Source: Streptomyces sp. B21-105
GTDB taxonomy: Bacteria; Actinomycetota; Actinomycetes; Streptomycetales; Streptomycetaceae
Length of the DNA: 64,000 nt
Assembly (NCBI RefSeq): GCF_036898465.1
Contig: NZ_JARUMJ010000001.1
Coordinates: 1,922,001-1,986,000, forward strand
Direction of reading: 5' to 3'
Shown: piece by piece, positions 46,791-56,187 of the stretch
Numbering within the stretch: position 1 is the first letter of the stretch
How the letters are laid out: the number at the start of each line of letters is the position of its first letter
Translations under genes and position numbers: made by a program
Notes under the pieces: generated by a model
Seen by the model: only the letters and a program-made list of their open reading frames with translations
What the model was told of the DNA's origin: nothing
Databases searched by the model: none

Positions 46791-47315
46791 CTACTTCTTC
46801 GCGTCGGAGTCGCCCTCGGTCTTCTTCGGCTCCTCGTCGGCGTCGGCCTGTTCGGCCTCGGCGGCCTTCTCCCGAACCTCGTCGGTCTCGTCGGTCTCGT
46901 CCTTCTTGCCGAGGTCGACGGCCTTGTCGTCGGAGGCGGCAGCTTCGTCGACGGAGTCGTCGGTCTCGGCGGACTCGGCGAGGGAGGAGGCGTCGTCCGG
47001 GACGACGTCGGAGTCGGACTTCAGGTCGTGCTCGATGCCGTGCACGATGCGGTTGTACTCGTCGTCGGTCAGGACGGCGCCGATCGCGTTCTTCGCGAAG
47101 AGGAGTTCCACGCCCGGTCCCGCATCGAGGAGAATCGTGTCGTCGTTGACCTCCTTGACCGTCGCGTACATGCCCCCGATGGTGCGGACACCACTGCCGG
47201 GCTGCAGTTCGTTACGCATGGCGGCCGCTTGCTGCTGCTTCTTCTTGGCCGACCGGGTCATCAGGAACATGGCCCCGATGAGCACGATGAACGGGAGGAG
47301 GGTCAAAGGACTCAC
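46791..47315 (-). CDS. yajC: YajC, Sec translocon accessory protein
   Basis: The 174-residue product has one N-terminal transmembrane helix (LTLLPFIVLIGAMFLM), the conserved stretch RNELQPGSGVRTIGGMYATV, and an acidic C-terminal tail of about 80 residues (Asp, Glu, Ser, Ala) not found in enteric YajC. It starts with GTG at 47313-47315. It stands 132 bases upstream of secD, so the three Sec accessory genes form a cluster. Confidence 0.93.
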   Translation of the reverse strand: MSPLTLLPFIVLIGAMFLMTRSAKKKQQQAAAMRNELQPGSGVRTIGGMYATVKEVNDDTILLDAGPGVELLFAKNAIGAVLTDDEYNRIVHGIEHDLKSDSDVVPDDASSLAESAETDDSVDEAAASDDKAVDLGKKDETDETDEVREKAAEAEQADADEEPKKTEGDSDAKK

Positions 47316-47492
47316 GGGTCGGAACTTCCTTCAAACGACCGCGGCGGTTGAGCGGCCTCATGGATGGGGGTTGTGTGCAGCCGACTAGGGGCGGCATCGG
47401 CGGAGTCTAAGCGAGTCCGCGTGCAGGGAACAACGTTCAGCATGGCACCTGGGTTCCGGACCCGGCCAATGTCCTCGCCGAAGCCCCCGGCG

Positions 47493-48566
47493 TCACGTCC
47501 CGAACAGGTCCTGCTGGCCGCTTCCCTGTCCCGGGGCCCGGGGCGGGGTGAGGCCGAGATGCGTCCAGGCGGCCGGGGTCGCCACCCGGCCGCGCGGGGT
47601 GCGGGCGAGCAGGCCCTCCCGGACGAGGAAGGGTTCGGCCACTTCCTCCACGGTCTCACGCTCCTCCCCCACGGCGACGGCGAGCGTGGACAGGCCGACC
47701 GGGCCGCCACCGAACAGTTTCAGCAGGGCTTCCAGGACCCCCCGGTCCAGGCGGTCCAGCCCCCGTTCGTCCACCTCGTAGACCTTCAGCGCCGCCGCGG
47801 CGATCTCGCGGGTGACCCTTCCGTCGGCCTTGACCTGCGCGTAGTCGCGGACGCGACGCAGCAGACGGTTGGCGATGCGGGGCGTGCCGCGGGAGCGGCC
47901 GGCGATCTCCGCCGCTCCCTCGACGTCGATCTCGACGTCGAGGAGGTCGGCCGAACGGTGGATGACGCGGCGCAGCTCGCCGGGCTCGTAGAACTCCATG
48001 TGCGCGGTGAATCCGAAGCGGTCGCGCAGCGGGGGCGGCAGCAGACCCGCGCGCGTGGTGGCGCCGACGAGGGTGAAGGGAGGCAGTTCGAGGGGGATGG
48101 CGGTGGCGCCGGGGCCCTTGCCGACGATGACGTCGACGCGGAAGTCCTCCATCGCCATGTACAGCATCTCCTCGGCGGGCCGGGACATCCGGTGGATCTC
48201 GTCGAGGAAGAGGACCTCGCCCTCCTGGAGCGAGGAGAGGACCGCGGCGAGGTCGCCGGCGTGCTGGATGGCGGGGCCGGAGGTGATGCGGATCGGGGCG
48301 CCCATCTCCGCGGCGATGATCATCGACAGGGTGGTCTTGCCGAGGCCGGGGGCTCCGGAGAGCAGCACGTGGTCGGCGGTCGCGCCCCGCGCGCGGGCGG
48401 CCCGCAGGACGAGGTCGAGCTGCTCGCGGACCTTCTCCTGACCGATGAACTCGCCGAGGTCCTTGGGGCGCAGGGCGGCCTCGACGGCCTGGTCCTCCCG
48501 GTCGGCGACCGAGCCCACCAGCCGCTCCTCGGCGGCGGTCTCCTCGGTCATGTCGTCCCAGTTCAC
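47493..48566 (-). CDS. ruvB: Holliday-junction branch-migration helicase RuvB
   Basis: RuvB is the AAA+ motor of the RuvAB complex. The 357-residue product has Walker [13 protein letters not shown], Walker [11 protein letters not shown], sensor 1 [11 protein letters not shown], the arginine finger in LRDRFGF, and the C-terminal winged helix with [13 protein letters not shown]. The GTG at 48564-48566 has AGGAG seven bases upstream and lies ten bases after the ruvA stop. It ends the ruvCAB operon. Confidence 0.98.
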   Translation of the reverse strand: MNWDDMTEETAAEERLVGSVADREDQAVEAALRPKDLGEFIGQEKVREQLDLVLRAARARGATADHVLLSGAPGLGKTTLSMIIAAEMGAPIRITSGPAIQHAGDLAAVLSSLQEGEVLFLDEIHRMSRPAEEMLYMAMEDFRVDVIVGKGPGATAIPLELPPFTLVGATTRAGLLPPPLRDRFGFTAHMEFYEPGELRRVIHRSADLLDVEIDVEGAAEIAGRSRGTPRIANRLLRRVRDYAQVKADGRVTREIAAAALKVYEVDERGLDRLDRGVLEALLKLFGGGPVGLSTLAVAVGEERETVEEVAEPFLVREGLLARTPRGRVATPAAWTHLGLTPPRAPGQGSGQQDLFGT

Positions 48567-48576
48567 TGACGTTCTC

Positions 48577-49182
48577 CTAGCGGGCGCGGTTCAGGGTCTG
48601 CAGGGCGGCCTTCAGCAGCCGGCCCACCTGGGGCGCACCGCCGGCGGCCTCGGCCTGCGGGGTGACGGCGGCGACCGCCTCGTCGGCCTCGCGGGTGGCA
48701 TAGCCGAGGCCGATCAGGGCGGCGTGCAGCTGGTCGCGCCAGCCGCTGGTGACCGGCGCGCCGACGGCGGGGGCGCCGATCGGCTCGCCGAGCCGGTCCT
48801 TGAGCTCCAGCAGCAGTTTCTGCGCGCCCCTCTTGCCGATGCCGGGGACGGCGATCAGCGCCTTCTCGTCTCCGGTGGCCACCGCGCGACGCAGGGCGTC
48901 CGGGGCGTGGACCGCCAGCATGGCCTGGGCGAGCCGGGGGCCGACGCCACTGGCGGTCTGCAGCAGTTCGAAGACCTGGCGCTCGTCGTCGTCCACGAAG
49001 CCGTAGAGGGTGAGCGAGTCCTCCCGTACGACGAGGGAGGTGGCGAGCTTGGCCGGTTTTCCGAGCCGGAGCGTGGACAGCGTGTTCGGCGAGCACTGGA
49101 CGGCCATGCCGACGCCGCCCACCTCGACCACCGCTGTGTCCGGGGCGAGTGCGGCGACGGTGCCGCTGACGAAGGCGATCAT
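48577..49182 (-). CDS. ruvA: Holliday-junction DNA-binding protein RuvA
   Basis: RuvA holds four-way junctions and recruits RuvB. The 201-residue product has the N-terminal OB domain ([20 protein letters not shown]), the double helix-hairpin-helix region ([14 protein letters not shown] and [16 protein letters not shown]), and the C-terminal domain III ([16 protein letters not shown]) that contacts RuvB. The ATG at 49180-49182 overlaps the ruvC stop as ATGA. Confidence 0.97.
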   Translation of the reverse strand: MIAFVSGTVAALAPDTAVVEVGGVGMAVQCSPNTLSTLRLGKPAKLATSLVVREDSLTLYGFVDDDERQVFELLQTASGVGPRLAQAMLAVHAPDALRRAVATGDEKALIAVPGIGKRGAQKLLLELKDRLGEPIGAPAVGAPVTSGWRDQLHAALIGLGYATREADEAVAAVTPQAEAAGGAPQVGRLLKAALQTLNRAR

Positions 49183-49748
49183 GCCGTACGGCCTTTCGGT
49201 GTCATCGGTGCGGTGGCGGAGCGGGCGGGCGTCTCGGCGGTGTGCCGGGCGATCGCCTGCTGGAGTCGGTTCTGCGCGGGGGCGCGCCAGATGTGGCAGA
49301 TCGCGAGCGCGAGGGCGTCGGCGGCGTCGGCCGGTTTCGGGGGCGCGTCGAGTCGCAGCAGGCGGGTGACCATGGCGCCGACCTGGGCCTTGTCCGCCCG
49401 ACCGCTGCCGGTGACGGCGGCCTTGACCTCGCTGGGGGTGTGCAGGGCGACGGGGATGCCCCGGCGGGCGGCGCACAGCATGGCGACGGCGCTGGCCTGC
49501 GCGGTGCCCATCACCGTGCGCACGTTGTGCTGGCTGAACACCCGTTCCACGGCGACGTATTCGGGCCGGTGTTCGTCCAGCCAGGCTTCGATGCCCTGCT
49601 CGACGGCGACGAGGCGCTGCCCCAACTCGGCGTCGGCGGACGTCCGTACGACTCCCACACCGAGCATGGTGAGGGGCCGGCCCGCGACTCCCTCGACGAC
49701 GCCGACACCGCACCGCGTCAGTCCGGGGTCCACCCCGAGTACGCGCAC
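49179..49748 (-). CDS. ruvC: Crossover junction endodeoxyribonuclease RuvC
   Basis: RuvC cuts Holliday junctions. The 189-residue product has the four acidic residues in [24 protein letters not shown] and [11 protein letters not shown]. The C-terminal tail is Arg/Thr-rich. The GTG at 49746-49748 has AAGGAG upstream. It heads ruvC-ruvA-ruvB. Confidence 0.97.
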   Translation of the reverse strand: MRVLGVDPGLTRCGVGVVEGVAGRPLTMLGVGVVRTSADAELGQRLVAVEQGIEAWLDEHRPEYVAVERVFSQHNVRTVMGTAQASAVAMLCAARRGIPVALHTPSEVKAAVTGSGRADKAQVGAMVTRLLRLDAPPKPADAADALALAICHIWRAPAQNRLQQAIARHTAETPARSATAPMTPKGRTA

Positions 49749-49862
49749 GCCCGCTCTCCTTCACTCTTCCCGGCCCGACCCGGGACGCCCCCAGTTCGTG
49801 CAGGCTATCGGGTGCCACCGACAACGGCTGCCGGCACACGCCCCGGTGCCCGCCGCGCAACG

Positions 49863-49893
49863 CGACGGGCCGACGGGGGTGTCCCGTCGGCCC
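49863..49893 (-). terminator. Terminator after the YebC-type gene
   Basis: A perfect 13-bp inverted repeat (ACGGGCCGACGGG, five-base loop, complement) lies 27 bases downstream of the yebC-like stop. Confidence 0.75.
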
Positions 49894-49919
49894 GTTCGAA
49901 GACGCAGGCGAGCGCAGGC

Positions 49920-50672
49920 TCAGGCGTCGACCTTCTCCATGACCTCGTCGCTGACGTCGAAGTTGGCGAAGACGTTCTGTACGTCGTCGCTGTCCTCGAG
50001 CGCGTCGATCAGCTTGAAGATCTTCCGCGCGCCGTCCTCGTCGAGCTCGACCTGCATGGTCGGGACGAAGTTGGCCTCGGCGGAGTCGTAGTCGATGCCG
50101 GCCTCCTGGAGCGCGGTGCGGACCGCGACCAGGTCGGTGGCCTCGGAGAGGACCTCGAAGGTCTCACCGAGGTCGTTGACCTCTTCGGCGCCCGCGTCGA
50201 GCACGGCACCGAGGACGTCGTCCTCGGCCAGCTCGCCCTTGGGGACGATGACGACGCCCTTGCGGTTGAAGAGGTACGACACCGAGCCCGGGTCGGCCAT
50301 GGAGCCGCCGTTGCGGGTCATGGCGACGCGGACGTCGGAGGCGGCGCGGTTGCGGTTGTCGGTGAGGCACTCGATGAGGACCGCGACGCCGTTCGGGCCG
50401 TAGCCCTCGTACATGATCGTCTCGTAGTCGGCGCCGCCGGCCTCGAGACCGGCGCCGCGCTTCACCGCGGAGTCGATGTTCTTGTTCGGGACCGAGCTCT
50501 TCTTGGCCTTCTGGATGGCGTCGAACAGCGTCGGGTTGCCGGACACGTCCGCGCCACCGGTACGGGCCGCGACCTCGATGTTCTTGATCATCTTCGCGAA
50601 GAGCTTGCCGCGCTTGGCGTCGATCACGGCCTTCTTGTGCTTCGTCGTAGCCCATTTAGAGTGGCCGGACAT
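49920..50672 (-). CDS. YebC/PmpR-type transcriptional regulator or translation factor
   Basis: The 250-residue product shows the complete YebC pattern: [54 protein letters not shown] and [19 protein letters not shown]. The family is annotated as a DNA-binding regulator. Recent work also links YebC proteins to translation of proline stretches, which would fit the proline-rich proteome here. The ATG at 50670-50672 has AAGGAG eight bases upstream. It lies 74 bases after pdxT and precedes ruvCAB. Confidence 0.94.
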   Translation of the reverse strand: MSGHSKWATTKHKKAVIDAKRGKLFAKMIKNIEVAARTGGADVSGNPTLFDAIQKAKKSSVPNKNIDSAVKRGAGLEAGGADYETIMYEGYGPNGVAVLIECLTDNRNRAASDVRVAMTRNGGSMADPGSVSYLFNRKGVVIVPKGELAEDDVLGAVLDAGAEEVNDLGETFEVLSEATDLVAVRTALQEAGIDYDSAEANFVPTMQVELDEDGARKIFKLIDALEDSDDVQNVFANFDVSDEVMEKVDA

Positions 50673-50746
50673 CTGCCTGTCTCCTTCGCGTAACCCAACC
50701 TGGACGAACTCCCCGGGCCTGCGGAGCCTGAGGGGACCCCCAGATC

Positions 50747-51358
50747 CTACAAGGACGCCGCCCCCCGGTTCGCGCGCACCATGTCGACGAACAGGGCGTG
50801 CACCCGGTGGTCGCCGGTCAGCTCCGGGTGGAACGAGGTGGCGAGCGCGTTGCCCTGGCGGACCGCGACGATGTGACCGTCGTGCTCGGCGAGCACCTCG
50901 GCGCGGGCGCCCACGGACTCGACCCAGGGAGCACGGATGAACACGCCCTCCACGGGAGGGCCCGCCACGCCATCGACGTCCACCGTGGCCTCGAAGGACT
51001 CGTTCTGACGGCCGAAGGCGTTGCGGCGCACGATCATGTCGATGCCGCCGACGGTCTCCTGGCCCGAACGCGGGTCGAGGATCTTGTCGGCGAGCATGAT
51101 CATGCCCGCGCAGGTGCCGTACACGGGCATTCCGTCCCGCACGCGCGCGCGGAGGGGCTCCATCACGCCGAAGAGGACGGCGAGCTTGGAGATGGTCGTG
51201 GACTCCCCGCCGGGTATGACGAGGCCGTCGACCTCGGCGAGTTCCTCGGGGCGCCGCACCGCCCTGGCCACGGCGTCGGCCGCGGCCAGGGCGACGAGGT
51301 GCTCCCGTACGTCGCCCTGGAGGGCCAGGACGCCGATGACAGGGGCTTTGTCGCTCAT
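50747..51358 (-). CDS. pdxT: PLP synthase glutaminase subunit
   Basis: PdxT supplies ammonia to PdxS for pyridoxal 5'-phosphate synthesis. The 203-residue product has [13 protein letters not shown], the oxyanion site [14 protein letters not shown], the nucleophile Cys in [11 protein letters not shown], and the His-Glu pair [15 protein letters not shown]. The ATG at 51356-51358 lies six bases after the pdxS stop. Confidence 0.97.
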   Translation of the reverse strand: MSDKAPVIGVLALQGDVREHLVALAAADAVARAVRRPEELAEVDGLVIPGGESTTISKLAVLFGVMEPLRARVRDGMPVYGTCAGMIMLADKILDPRSGQETVGGIDMIVRRNAFGRQNESFEATVDVDGVAGPPVEGVFIRAPWVESVGARAEVLAEHDGHIVAVRQGNALATSFHPELTGDHRVHALFVDMVRANRGAASL

Positions 51359-51364
51359 GAGGTG

Positions 51365-52276
51365 CTACCAGCCGCGGTTGGCGTAGCGCTCGGCCTCGGG
51401 GAGGGTGTCGCAGTTGATGCCGACCATGGCCTCGCCCAGGTTGCGGGACGCGTCCGCGATGATCTTCGGGTCGTCGTAGAAGGTGGTGGCCTTCACGATG
51501 GCGGCGGCACGCTTGGCCGGGTCGCCGGACTTGAAGATGCCGGAGCCGACGAAGACGCCCTCGGCGCCGAGCTGGCGCATCAGCGCTGCGTCCGCCGGGG
51601 TGGCGACGCCGCCGGCGGAGAACAGCACGACCGGGAGCTTGCCGAGCTCGGCGACCTCCTTGACCAGCTCGTAGGGGGCACGCAGGTCCTTGGCGGCGGC
51701 GTACAGCTCGTTGTTGTCGTAGCCGCGCAGCCGGGCGATCTCGTTCTTGATCTGCCGCAGGTGGCGCACGGCCTCGACGACGTTGCCGGTGCCGGCCTCG
51801 CCCTTGGAGCGGATCATCGCGGCGCCCTCGGCGATGCGGCGCAGGGCCTCGCCCAGGTTGGTGGCGCCGCAGACGAACGGGGTCGTGAACGCGAACTTGT
51901 CGCTGTGGTTGACCTCGTCGGCCGGGGTGAGGACCTCGGACTCGTCGATGTAGTCGACGCCGAGCGACTGCAGGACCTGGGCCTCGACGAAGTGGCCGAT
52001 CCGGGACTTGGCCATGACCGGGATGGACACGGCCTCGATGATGCCCTCGATCATGTCGGGGTCGGACATCCGGGCGACGCCGCCGTCCTTGCGGATGTCG
52101 GCCGGGACCCGCTCCAGCGCCATGACGGCGACGGCGCCCGCATCCTCGGCGATCTTCGCCTGCTCCGGCGTGACGACGTCCATGATCACGCCGCCCTTGA
52201 GCTGCTCGGCCATGCCGCGCTTCACGCGCGCGGTGCCGGTCTCGGGGGTCTGGTTTTCGGAGATCGTGCTGGACAC
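51365..52276 (-). CDS. pdxS: Pyridoxal 5'-phosphate synthase subunit PdxS
   Basis: PdxS makes PLP from ribose 5-phosphate, glyceraldehyde 3-phosphate and ammonia. The 303-residue TIM-barrel product has [20 protein letters not shown] with a catalytic Asp nearby, the Lys of [26 protein letters not shown] and [20 protein letters not shown] chose GTG 52274-52276 because GAGGT lies five bases upstream; a reading 43 residues longer looks atypical. Confidence 0.97.
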   Translation of the reverse strand: MSSTISENQTPETGTARVKRGMAEQLKGGVIMDVVTPEQAKIAEDAGAVAVMALERVPADIRKDGGVARMSDPDMIEGIIEAVSIPVMAKSRIGHFVEAQVLQSLGVDYIDESEVLTPADEVNHSDKFAFTTPFVCGATNLGEALRRIAEGAAMIRSKGEAGTGNVVEAVRHLRQIKNEIARLRGYDNNELYAAAKDLRAPYELVKEVAELGKLPVVLFSAGGVATPADAALMRQLGAEGVFVGSGIFKSGDPAKRAAAIVKATTFYDDPKIIADASRNLGEAMVGINCDTLPEAERYANRGW

Positions 52277-52446
52277 GGGTGACCTCACTAGTCGAAAAGA
52301 GGATTCTTCGGCACTGAGGAAACGCGAATGGACCAGTCCACAGCAAGGGCCAATGGACAGCCGGTGGATCCTTTTCCCGGGCGGTGCCGCAGGAGCCGCA
52401 CGCACGCGTGCCGTCGCGCCGCCCGAGAGGCGCGGTGGGTCCCCGG

Positions 52447-52998
52447 TCAGGCGGCCCGGTCGGCCAGGGCGGCCAGGGCGGACGGGGGTTCGTCGTCCAT
52501 CTCGAAGGCCATCGGGAACGGGGCGTGGCCGGCCAGGCGGAACCAGCGCACCTTGCGGTGCTCGCGCAGTCTGCGGACGGCGCCCACCGCGTCGTTGTGG
52601 AAGCGCCGGGCCATGGGGACGCGGCGGACGGCCGCCGTGAGCTCGCGGGCCGCCTCCTCCCCGCCGGGAGCCTCGCGCACGACCTCGAGCTGCTGGACGT
52701 CCGCGAAGACGGCCCGCAGGGCCTGGCTGAGCTCGCTCTCGGCGACCTCGCGCTGCTCCTCCTCGGCCTGCCGGGCGGCGTGCGCGGCCTCGTACAGGAC
52801 GATGGAGGCGGCCGGGTCGAGGACGTGGGACGTGGCCAGTTCCTGGGCCACCGACGCGCGGCGCAGCAGCTGCGCGTCGAGCGCGGCGCGGGCGGCGTCG
52901 ATGCGGGCGTGCAGCCGGTCGAGCCGTCCCGCCGTCCAGCTCAGGTAGAGGCCGATCGCGACGAGGACGACCAGGATCCAGATCAGGGTTGCGGTCAC
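52447..52998 (-). CDS. LemA-like membrane-anchored protein
   Basis: The 183-residue product has an N-terminal transmembrane helix ([18 protein letters not shown]), a helical coiled-coil region [20 protein letters not shown], and a conserved end [20 protein letters not shown] followed by [19 protein letters not shown]. The RFHNDAV segment resembles the LemA family (YNxxVxxxN..FP). The start could be GTG 52996-52998 or a TTG three codons earlier. It follows pimA by 42 bases, so it is probably part of the PIM cluster. The function is unknown. Confidence 0.75.
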   Translation of the reverse strand: MTATLIWILVVLVAIGLYLSWTAGRLDRLHARIDAARAALDAQLLRRASVAQELATSHVLDPAASIVLYEAAHAARQAEEEQREVAESELSQALRAVFADVQQLEVVREAPGGEEAARELTAAVRRVPMARRFHNDAVGAVRRLREHRKVRWFRLAGHAPFPMAFEMDDEPPSALAALADRAA

Positions 52999-53040
52999 GG
53001 GCGGCAAGGCTACCCGTGAGCCCCGCGGCGGCGGGGCGGG

Positions 53041-54210
53041 TCAGTCCCGGGCCAGTCCGAGCCGGGCCCGCAGGCCCGTCGGGCCCCGTTCGTCATCGGC
53101 CGCGACCGCCGCCGCTCCCGCCGTCACCGTCTCGTAGACCGACAGGATGTCCGCGCCGACGGTCGACCAGTCGAAGCGCCGCACATGCGCGCTGCCCCGC
53201 TCGCTCAGCTCCTCCCGGCGTTCCGGGTCGCCCAGGAGCCGTACCGCCGCGGCGGCCAGCGCGTCCGCGTCCTCGTTGGCGAACAGCTCGCCCGCCGCTC
53301 CCTGGTCGAGGACCTGGGCGAAGGCGTCGAGGTCGGAGGCGAGCACGGGGGCCCCGGCCGACATGGCCTCGACAAGGATGATGCCGAAGCTCTCGCCGCC
53401 GGTGTTGGGCGCGATGTAGAGGTCGACGCTGCGCAGGAAGCGCGCCTTGTCCTCGTCGCTGACCATGCCGAGGAACTCCACGCGCGTGTGCAGTTCCTTC
53501 GGCAGGCTCTCCACGGCCTCCTTCTCGTCGCCGCGGCCGGCGACCAGCAGCCGTGCGTCCGGGCGTTCGGCGAAGATCTTCGGCAGGGCGCGCATCAGCA
53601 CCGGCAGGCCCTTGCGGGGCTCGTCGATGCGTCCGACGAAGCCGATGGTGCCGCCCTGCCACTCGGGGTTGGGCTCGGCCTTGGCGAAGAAGTCGACGTC
53701 GACGCCGTTGGGGATGACCACCGCGTCGCCGCCGAGGTGCTCCACCAGCGTCCGCCGGGCGTACTCGCTGACGGCGATCCGCGCGCTGATCTTCTCCAGG
53801 GCGGCCTGGAGGATGGAGTACGCGGCGATCATGGCCCGCGAGCGCGGGTTGGACGTGTGGAAGGTCGCCACGATCGGGCCGGAGGCCGCCCAGCAGGTCA
53901 GCAGGCCGAGCGAGGGCGAGGTCGGCTCGTGGATGTGGACGACGTCGAACGCGCCGTCGTGGAGCCAGCGCCGTACGCGCGCGGCGGACAGGAAGCCGAA
54001 GTTGAGCCGGGCCACGGAGCCGTTGTACGGCACGGGAACCGCACGGCCGGCCGAGACGACGTAGGGCGGCAGCGGGGTGTCGTCGTCGGCCGGGGCGAGG
54101 ACGGACACCTCGTGGCCGAGCCGGATGAAGTACTCGGCGAGGTCGCGGACGTGGAACTGCACGCCGCCGGGAACGTCCCAGGAGTACGGGCAGACGATGC
54201 CGATTCTCAC
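53041..54210 (-). CDS. pimA: PimA-like phosphatidylinositol alpha-mannosyltransferase
   Basis: PimA adds the first mannose from GDP-mannose to phosphatidylinositol at the inner leaflet. The 389-residue GT-B fold product has the N-terminal [33 protein letters not shown], the amphipathic region around [17 protein letters not shown], and the donor site [23 protein letters not shown] and [15 protein letters not shown]. The GTG at 54208-54210 overlaps the upstream acyltransferase stop (GTGA). A longer reading into that gene is unlikely. Confidence 0.93.
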   Translation of the reverse strand: MRIGIVCPYSWDVPGGVQFHVRDLAEYFIRLGHEVSVLAPADDDTPLPPYVVSAGRAVPVPYNGSVARLNFGFLSAARVRRWLHDGAFDVVHIHEPTSPSLGLLTCWAASGPIVATFHTSNPRSRAMIAAYSILQAALEKISARIAVSEYARRTLVEHLGGDAVVIPNGVDVDFFAKAEPNPEWQGGTIGFVGRIDEPRKGLPVLMRALPKIFAERPDARLLVAGRGDEKEAVESLPKELHTRVEFLGMVSDEDKARFLRSVDLYIAPNTGGESFGIILVEAMSAGAPVLASDLDAFAQVLDQGAAGELFANEDADALAAAAVRLLGDPERREELSERGSAHVRRFDWSTVGADILSVYETVTAGAAAVAADDERGPTGLRARLGLARD

Positions 54211-55184
54211 GCGGGCGCCCCGTCCGACGGGCGGGGTTCCGTCGCGCGGAGTTCCGTCGGGCCGGGTTCCGTCGGGTGAGGTCGAGTCGGGCGTGGTTCC
54301 AGGTCCGCGACCCACAGTCTCTGCAGCATGTGCCAGTCCTCAGGGTGGTCGGCGATGCCGGTGGCGAAGGCGTCGGCCAGCGCCTGTGTCATGACAGACG
54401 TCTTCTCGGCCCGGGTGCCTGTGCCGGGTACCTCGATCGGCGGATGGACCCGGCCCTGCATGACGGGCGAGTCGTCGTACCAGAGCGTGACGGGCAGCAG
54501 CAGCGCGCCGGTCTGCTGGGCGAGCAGGGCGGGGCCGGCGGGCATCCGGGCGGTGTCCCCGAAGAACGTCACCTCGACGCCGGAGGCGGACAGATCGCGC
54601 TCGGCGACCAGGCAGACGAGGCCGCCGTCGCGCAGCCGCCGGGCCAGGGTGCCGAACGCGGAGCCGCCGGTGTGCGGCAGCACCTCCATGCCGAGCCCCT
54701 CCCGGTAGGCGACGAACCGGTCGTACAGCGTCTCGGGCTTGAGTCGTTCGGCGACGGTGGTGAACGGTGTGCGCAGTCTCGTGGTGACCCAGGCGCCGGC
54801 CAGATCCCAGTTGCCCATGTGCGGCAGCGCGAGGATGACGCCCCGGTCCGAGGCGATACCGTCCCTCAGATGGTGCAGGCCCTCGGGGTCGAAGCCGTCG
54901 GCGACGCGCTCGGCGCTCCAGGCCGGCAGGCGGAAGGACTCCATCCAGTACCGCAGATAGGAGCGCATCCCCGCGCGTGAGAGTTCGGCCAGGCGCTCCG
55001 GGCTCGCGTCCGGCACCACGCGCGCGTAGTTGCTCTCCAGCCGCAGCACGCCCTTCCCGCGCCGTTTCCACGCGAGGTCGGCGACGGTGCGGCCGAGGCG
55101 CACGGCGACGGGCTCGGGGAGTCTCTTCACGGCGCTCCAGCCGAGACCGAACAGCGCGTCCGTGAGACGCTCCTGGGCGCTCAC
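54207..55184 (-). CDS. Phosphatidylinositol mannoside acyltransferase (LPLAT family)
   Basis: This enzyme acylates a mannose of PIM. The 325-residue product has the HX4D catalytic motif in ALPHMGNWDLAGAW and a second motif in LVAERDLSASGVEV, typical of HtrB/MsbB-like acyltransferases. The C-terminal 30 residues are a Pro/Thr/Glu-rich tail encoded by short GTTCCGTCG repeats. The GTG at 55182-55184 overlaps the synthase stop, and its stop overlaps pimA, both as GTGA. I am confident of the family; the exact acyl position is inferred from mycobacterial PatA in the same order. Confidence 0.92.
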   Translation of the reverse strand: MSAQERLTDALFGLGWSAVKRLPEPVAVRLGRTVADLAWKRRGKGVLRLESNYARVVPDASPERLAELSRAGMRSYLRYWMESFRLPAWSAERVADGFDPEGLHHLRDGIASDRGVILALPHMGNWDLAGAWVTTRLRTPFTTVAERLKPETLYDRFVAYREGLGMEVLPHTGGSAFGTLARRLRDGGLVCLVAERDLSASGVEVTFFGDTARMPAGPALLAQQTGALLLPVTLWYDDSPVMQGRVHPPIEVPGTGTRAEKTSVMTQALADAFATGIADHPEDWHMLQRLWVADLEPRPTRPHPTEPGPTELRATEPRPSDGAPA

Positions 55185-55897
55185 TTCGCGGCCTCGCTCC
55201 CCCGGGCCCCGCTGCCGCGCGCCTCGTCCGCCCGCTCCGCGACGTCCGCGGCGTCGGTCGCGGCCGCCTGCTCCGCCTCGGCGGATTCCCGGCGGACCGT
55301 GACGACGCGCTGGATCAGCGTGACGAGGCTGCCGACGGCGACGATCCACAGCGCGATCGGCAGCAGCACCTGGATGCCGGGCACGCCGAACGTGTGCAGA
55401 CCCGCGAGACCCGCCGCGACCAGCGAGATCACCAGGCGCTCAGCGCGCTCCACCAGCCCGTTGACGGCGACCGGCAGGCCGATCGACTCGCCGCGGGCCT
55501 TCGTGTACGACACCACCTGGCCGCTGGCCAGACAGAAGATCGAGACGGCGCACAGCGCGTTGTCGTCGCCGTGTCCCGCGTACCAGAGCGCGAAGCCGCC
55601 GAAGATCGCGCCGTCGGCGACCCGGTCGAGCGTGGAGTCCAGGAAGGCGCCCCAGCGGCTGGTACGGCCGAGCTGGCGGGCCATGTTGCCGTCGACGAGG
55701 TCGGAGAACACGAAGAGCGTGATCACGATCGTGCCCCAGAAGAACTCGCCCCTGGGGTAGAAGACCAGCGCGCCCGAGATCACGCCGGCGGTGCCGAGGA
55801 GCGTGACCGTGTCGGGGCTCACGCCCCGGCGGATGAGAAACGCGGCGAACGGTGTGAGGACACGCGTGAAGAATGCACGCGCGTACTTGTTCAGCAT
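55181..55897 (-). CDS. Phosphatidylinositol phosphate synthase (CDP-alcohol phosphatidyltransferase)
   Basis: The enzyme joins CDP-diacylglycerol and inositol phosphate to start phosphatidylinositol and PIM synthesis. The 238-residue membrane protein has the family motif D-G-x2-A-R-x8-G-x3-D-x3-D, seen from VDGNMARQLG to AFLDSTLDRVADG. About six hydrophobic helices follow, and the tail is Ala/Glu-rich. I chose ATG 55895-55897 (MLNKYARAFF); an ATG 19 codons upstream is an alternative. It is first in the coupled synthase-acyltransferase-PimA set and divergent from the EF-G paralogue. Confidence 0.93.
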   Translation of the reverse strand: MLNKYARAFFTRVLTPFAAFLIRRGVSPDTVTLLGTAGVISGALVFYPRGEFFWGTIVITLFVFSDLVDGNMARQLGRTSRWGAFLDSTLDRVADGAIFGGFALWYAGHGDDNALCAVSIFCLASGQVVSYTKARGESIGLPVAVNGLVERAERLVISLVAAGLAGLHTFGVPGIQVLLPIALWIVAVGSLVTLIQRVVTVRRESAEAEQAAATDAADVAERADEARGSGARGSEAAK

Positions 55898-56187
55898 GGC
55901 CTTCCCGAGGGTCGGTGTCGCCGTGCGGCCCCTGCTGGTCGCCGGCTGGCCCATCGTAGCCACGCGCGTGTGCGGGCGACGGCCGGGCACCCGGCCCCGC
56001 CTCCGTGTCACGGCCGCACAGTGTCCAGGACTCGGCCGGGACGCAGGCGGGTCGTGTCCGTCGTATGGACGCGCCGTGACGGGAGTGGAAAGCTCGAAGG
56101 ACCGCGGGCGTCGCCGGAGCCGCCATCGCACGCGGGGCCGTGGTGCCCGCGCCCCCAGTGACCTCACCGTGCACGGGAGGCAAGGAA

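Noticed and set aside
49920..52346. A fused PdxS/PdxT/YebC reading of 808 codons
   Set aside because: Only the last 250 codons have a family. The rest is the wrong frame of pdxS and pdxT.
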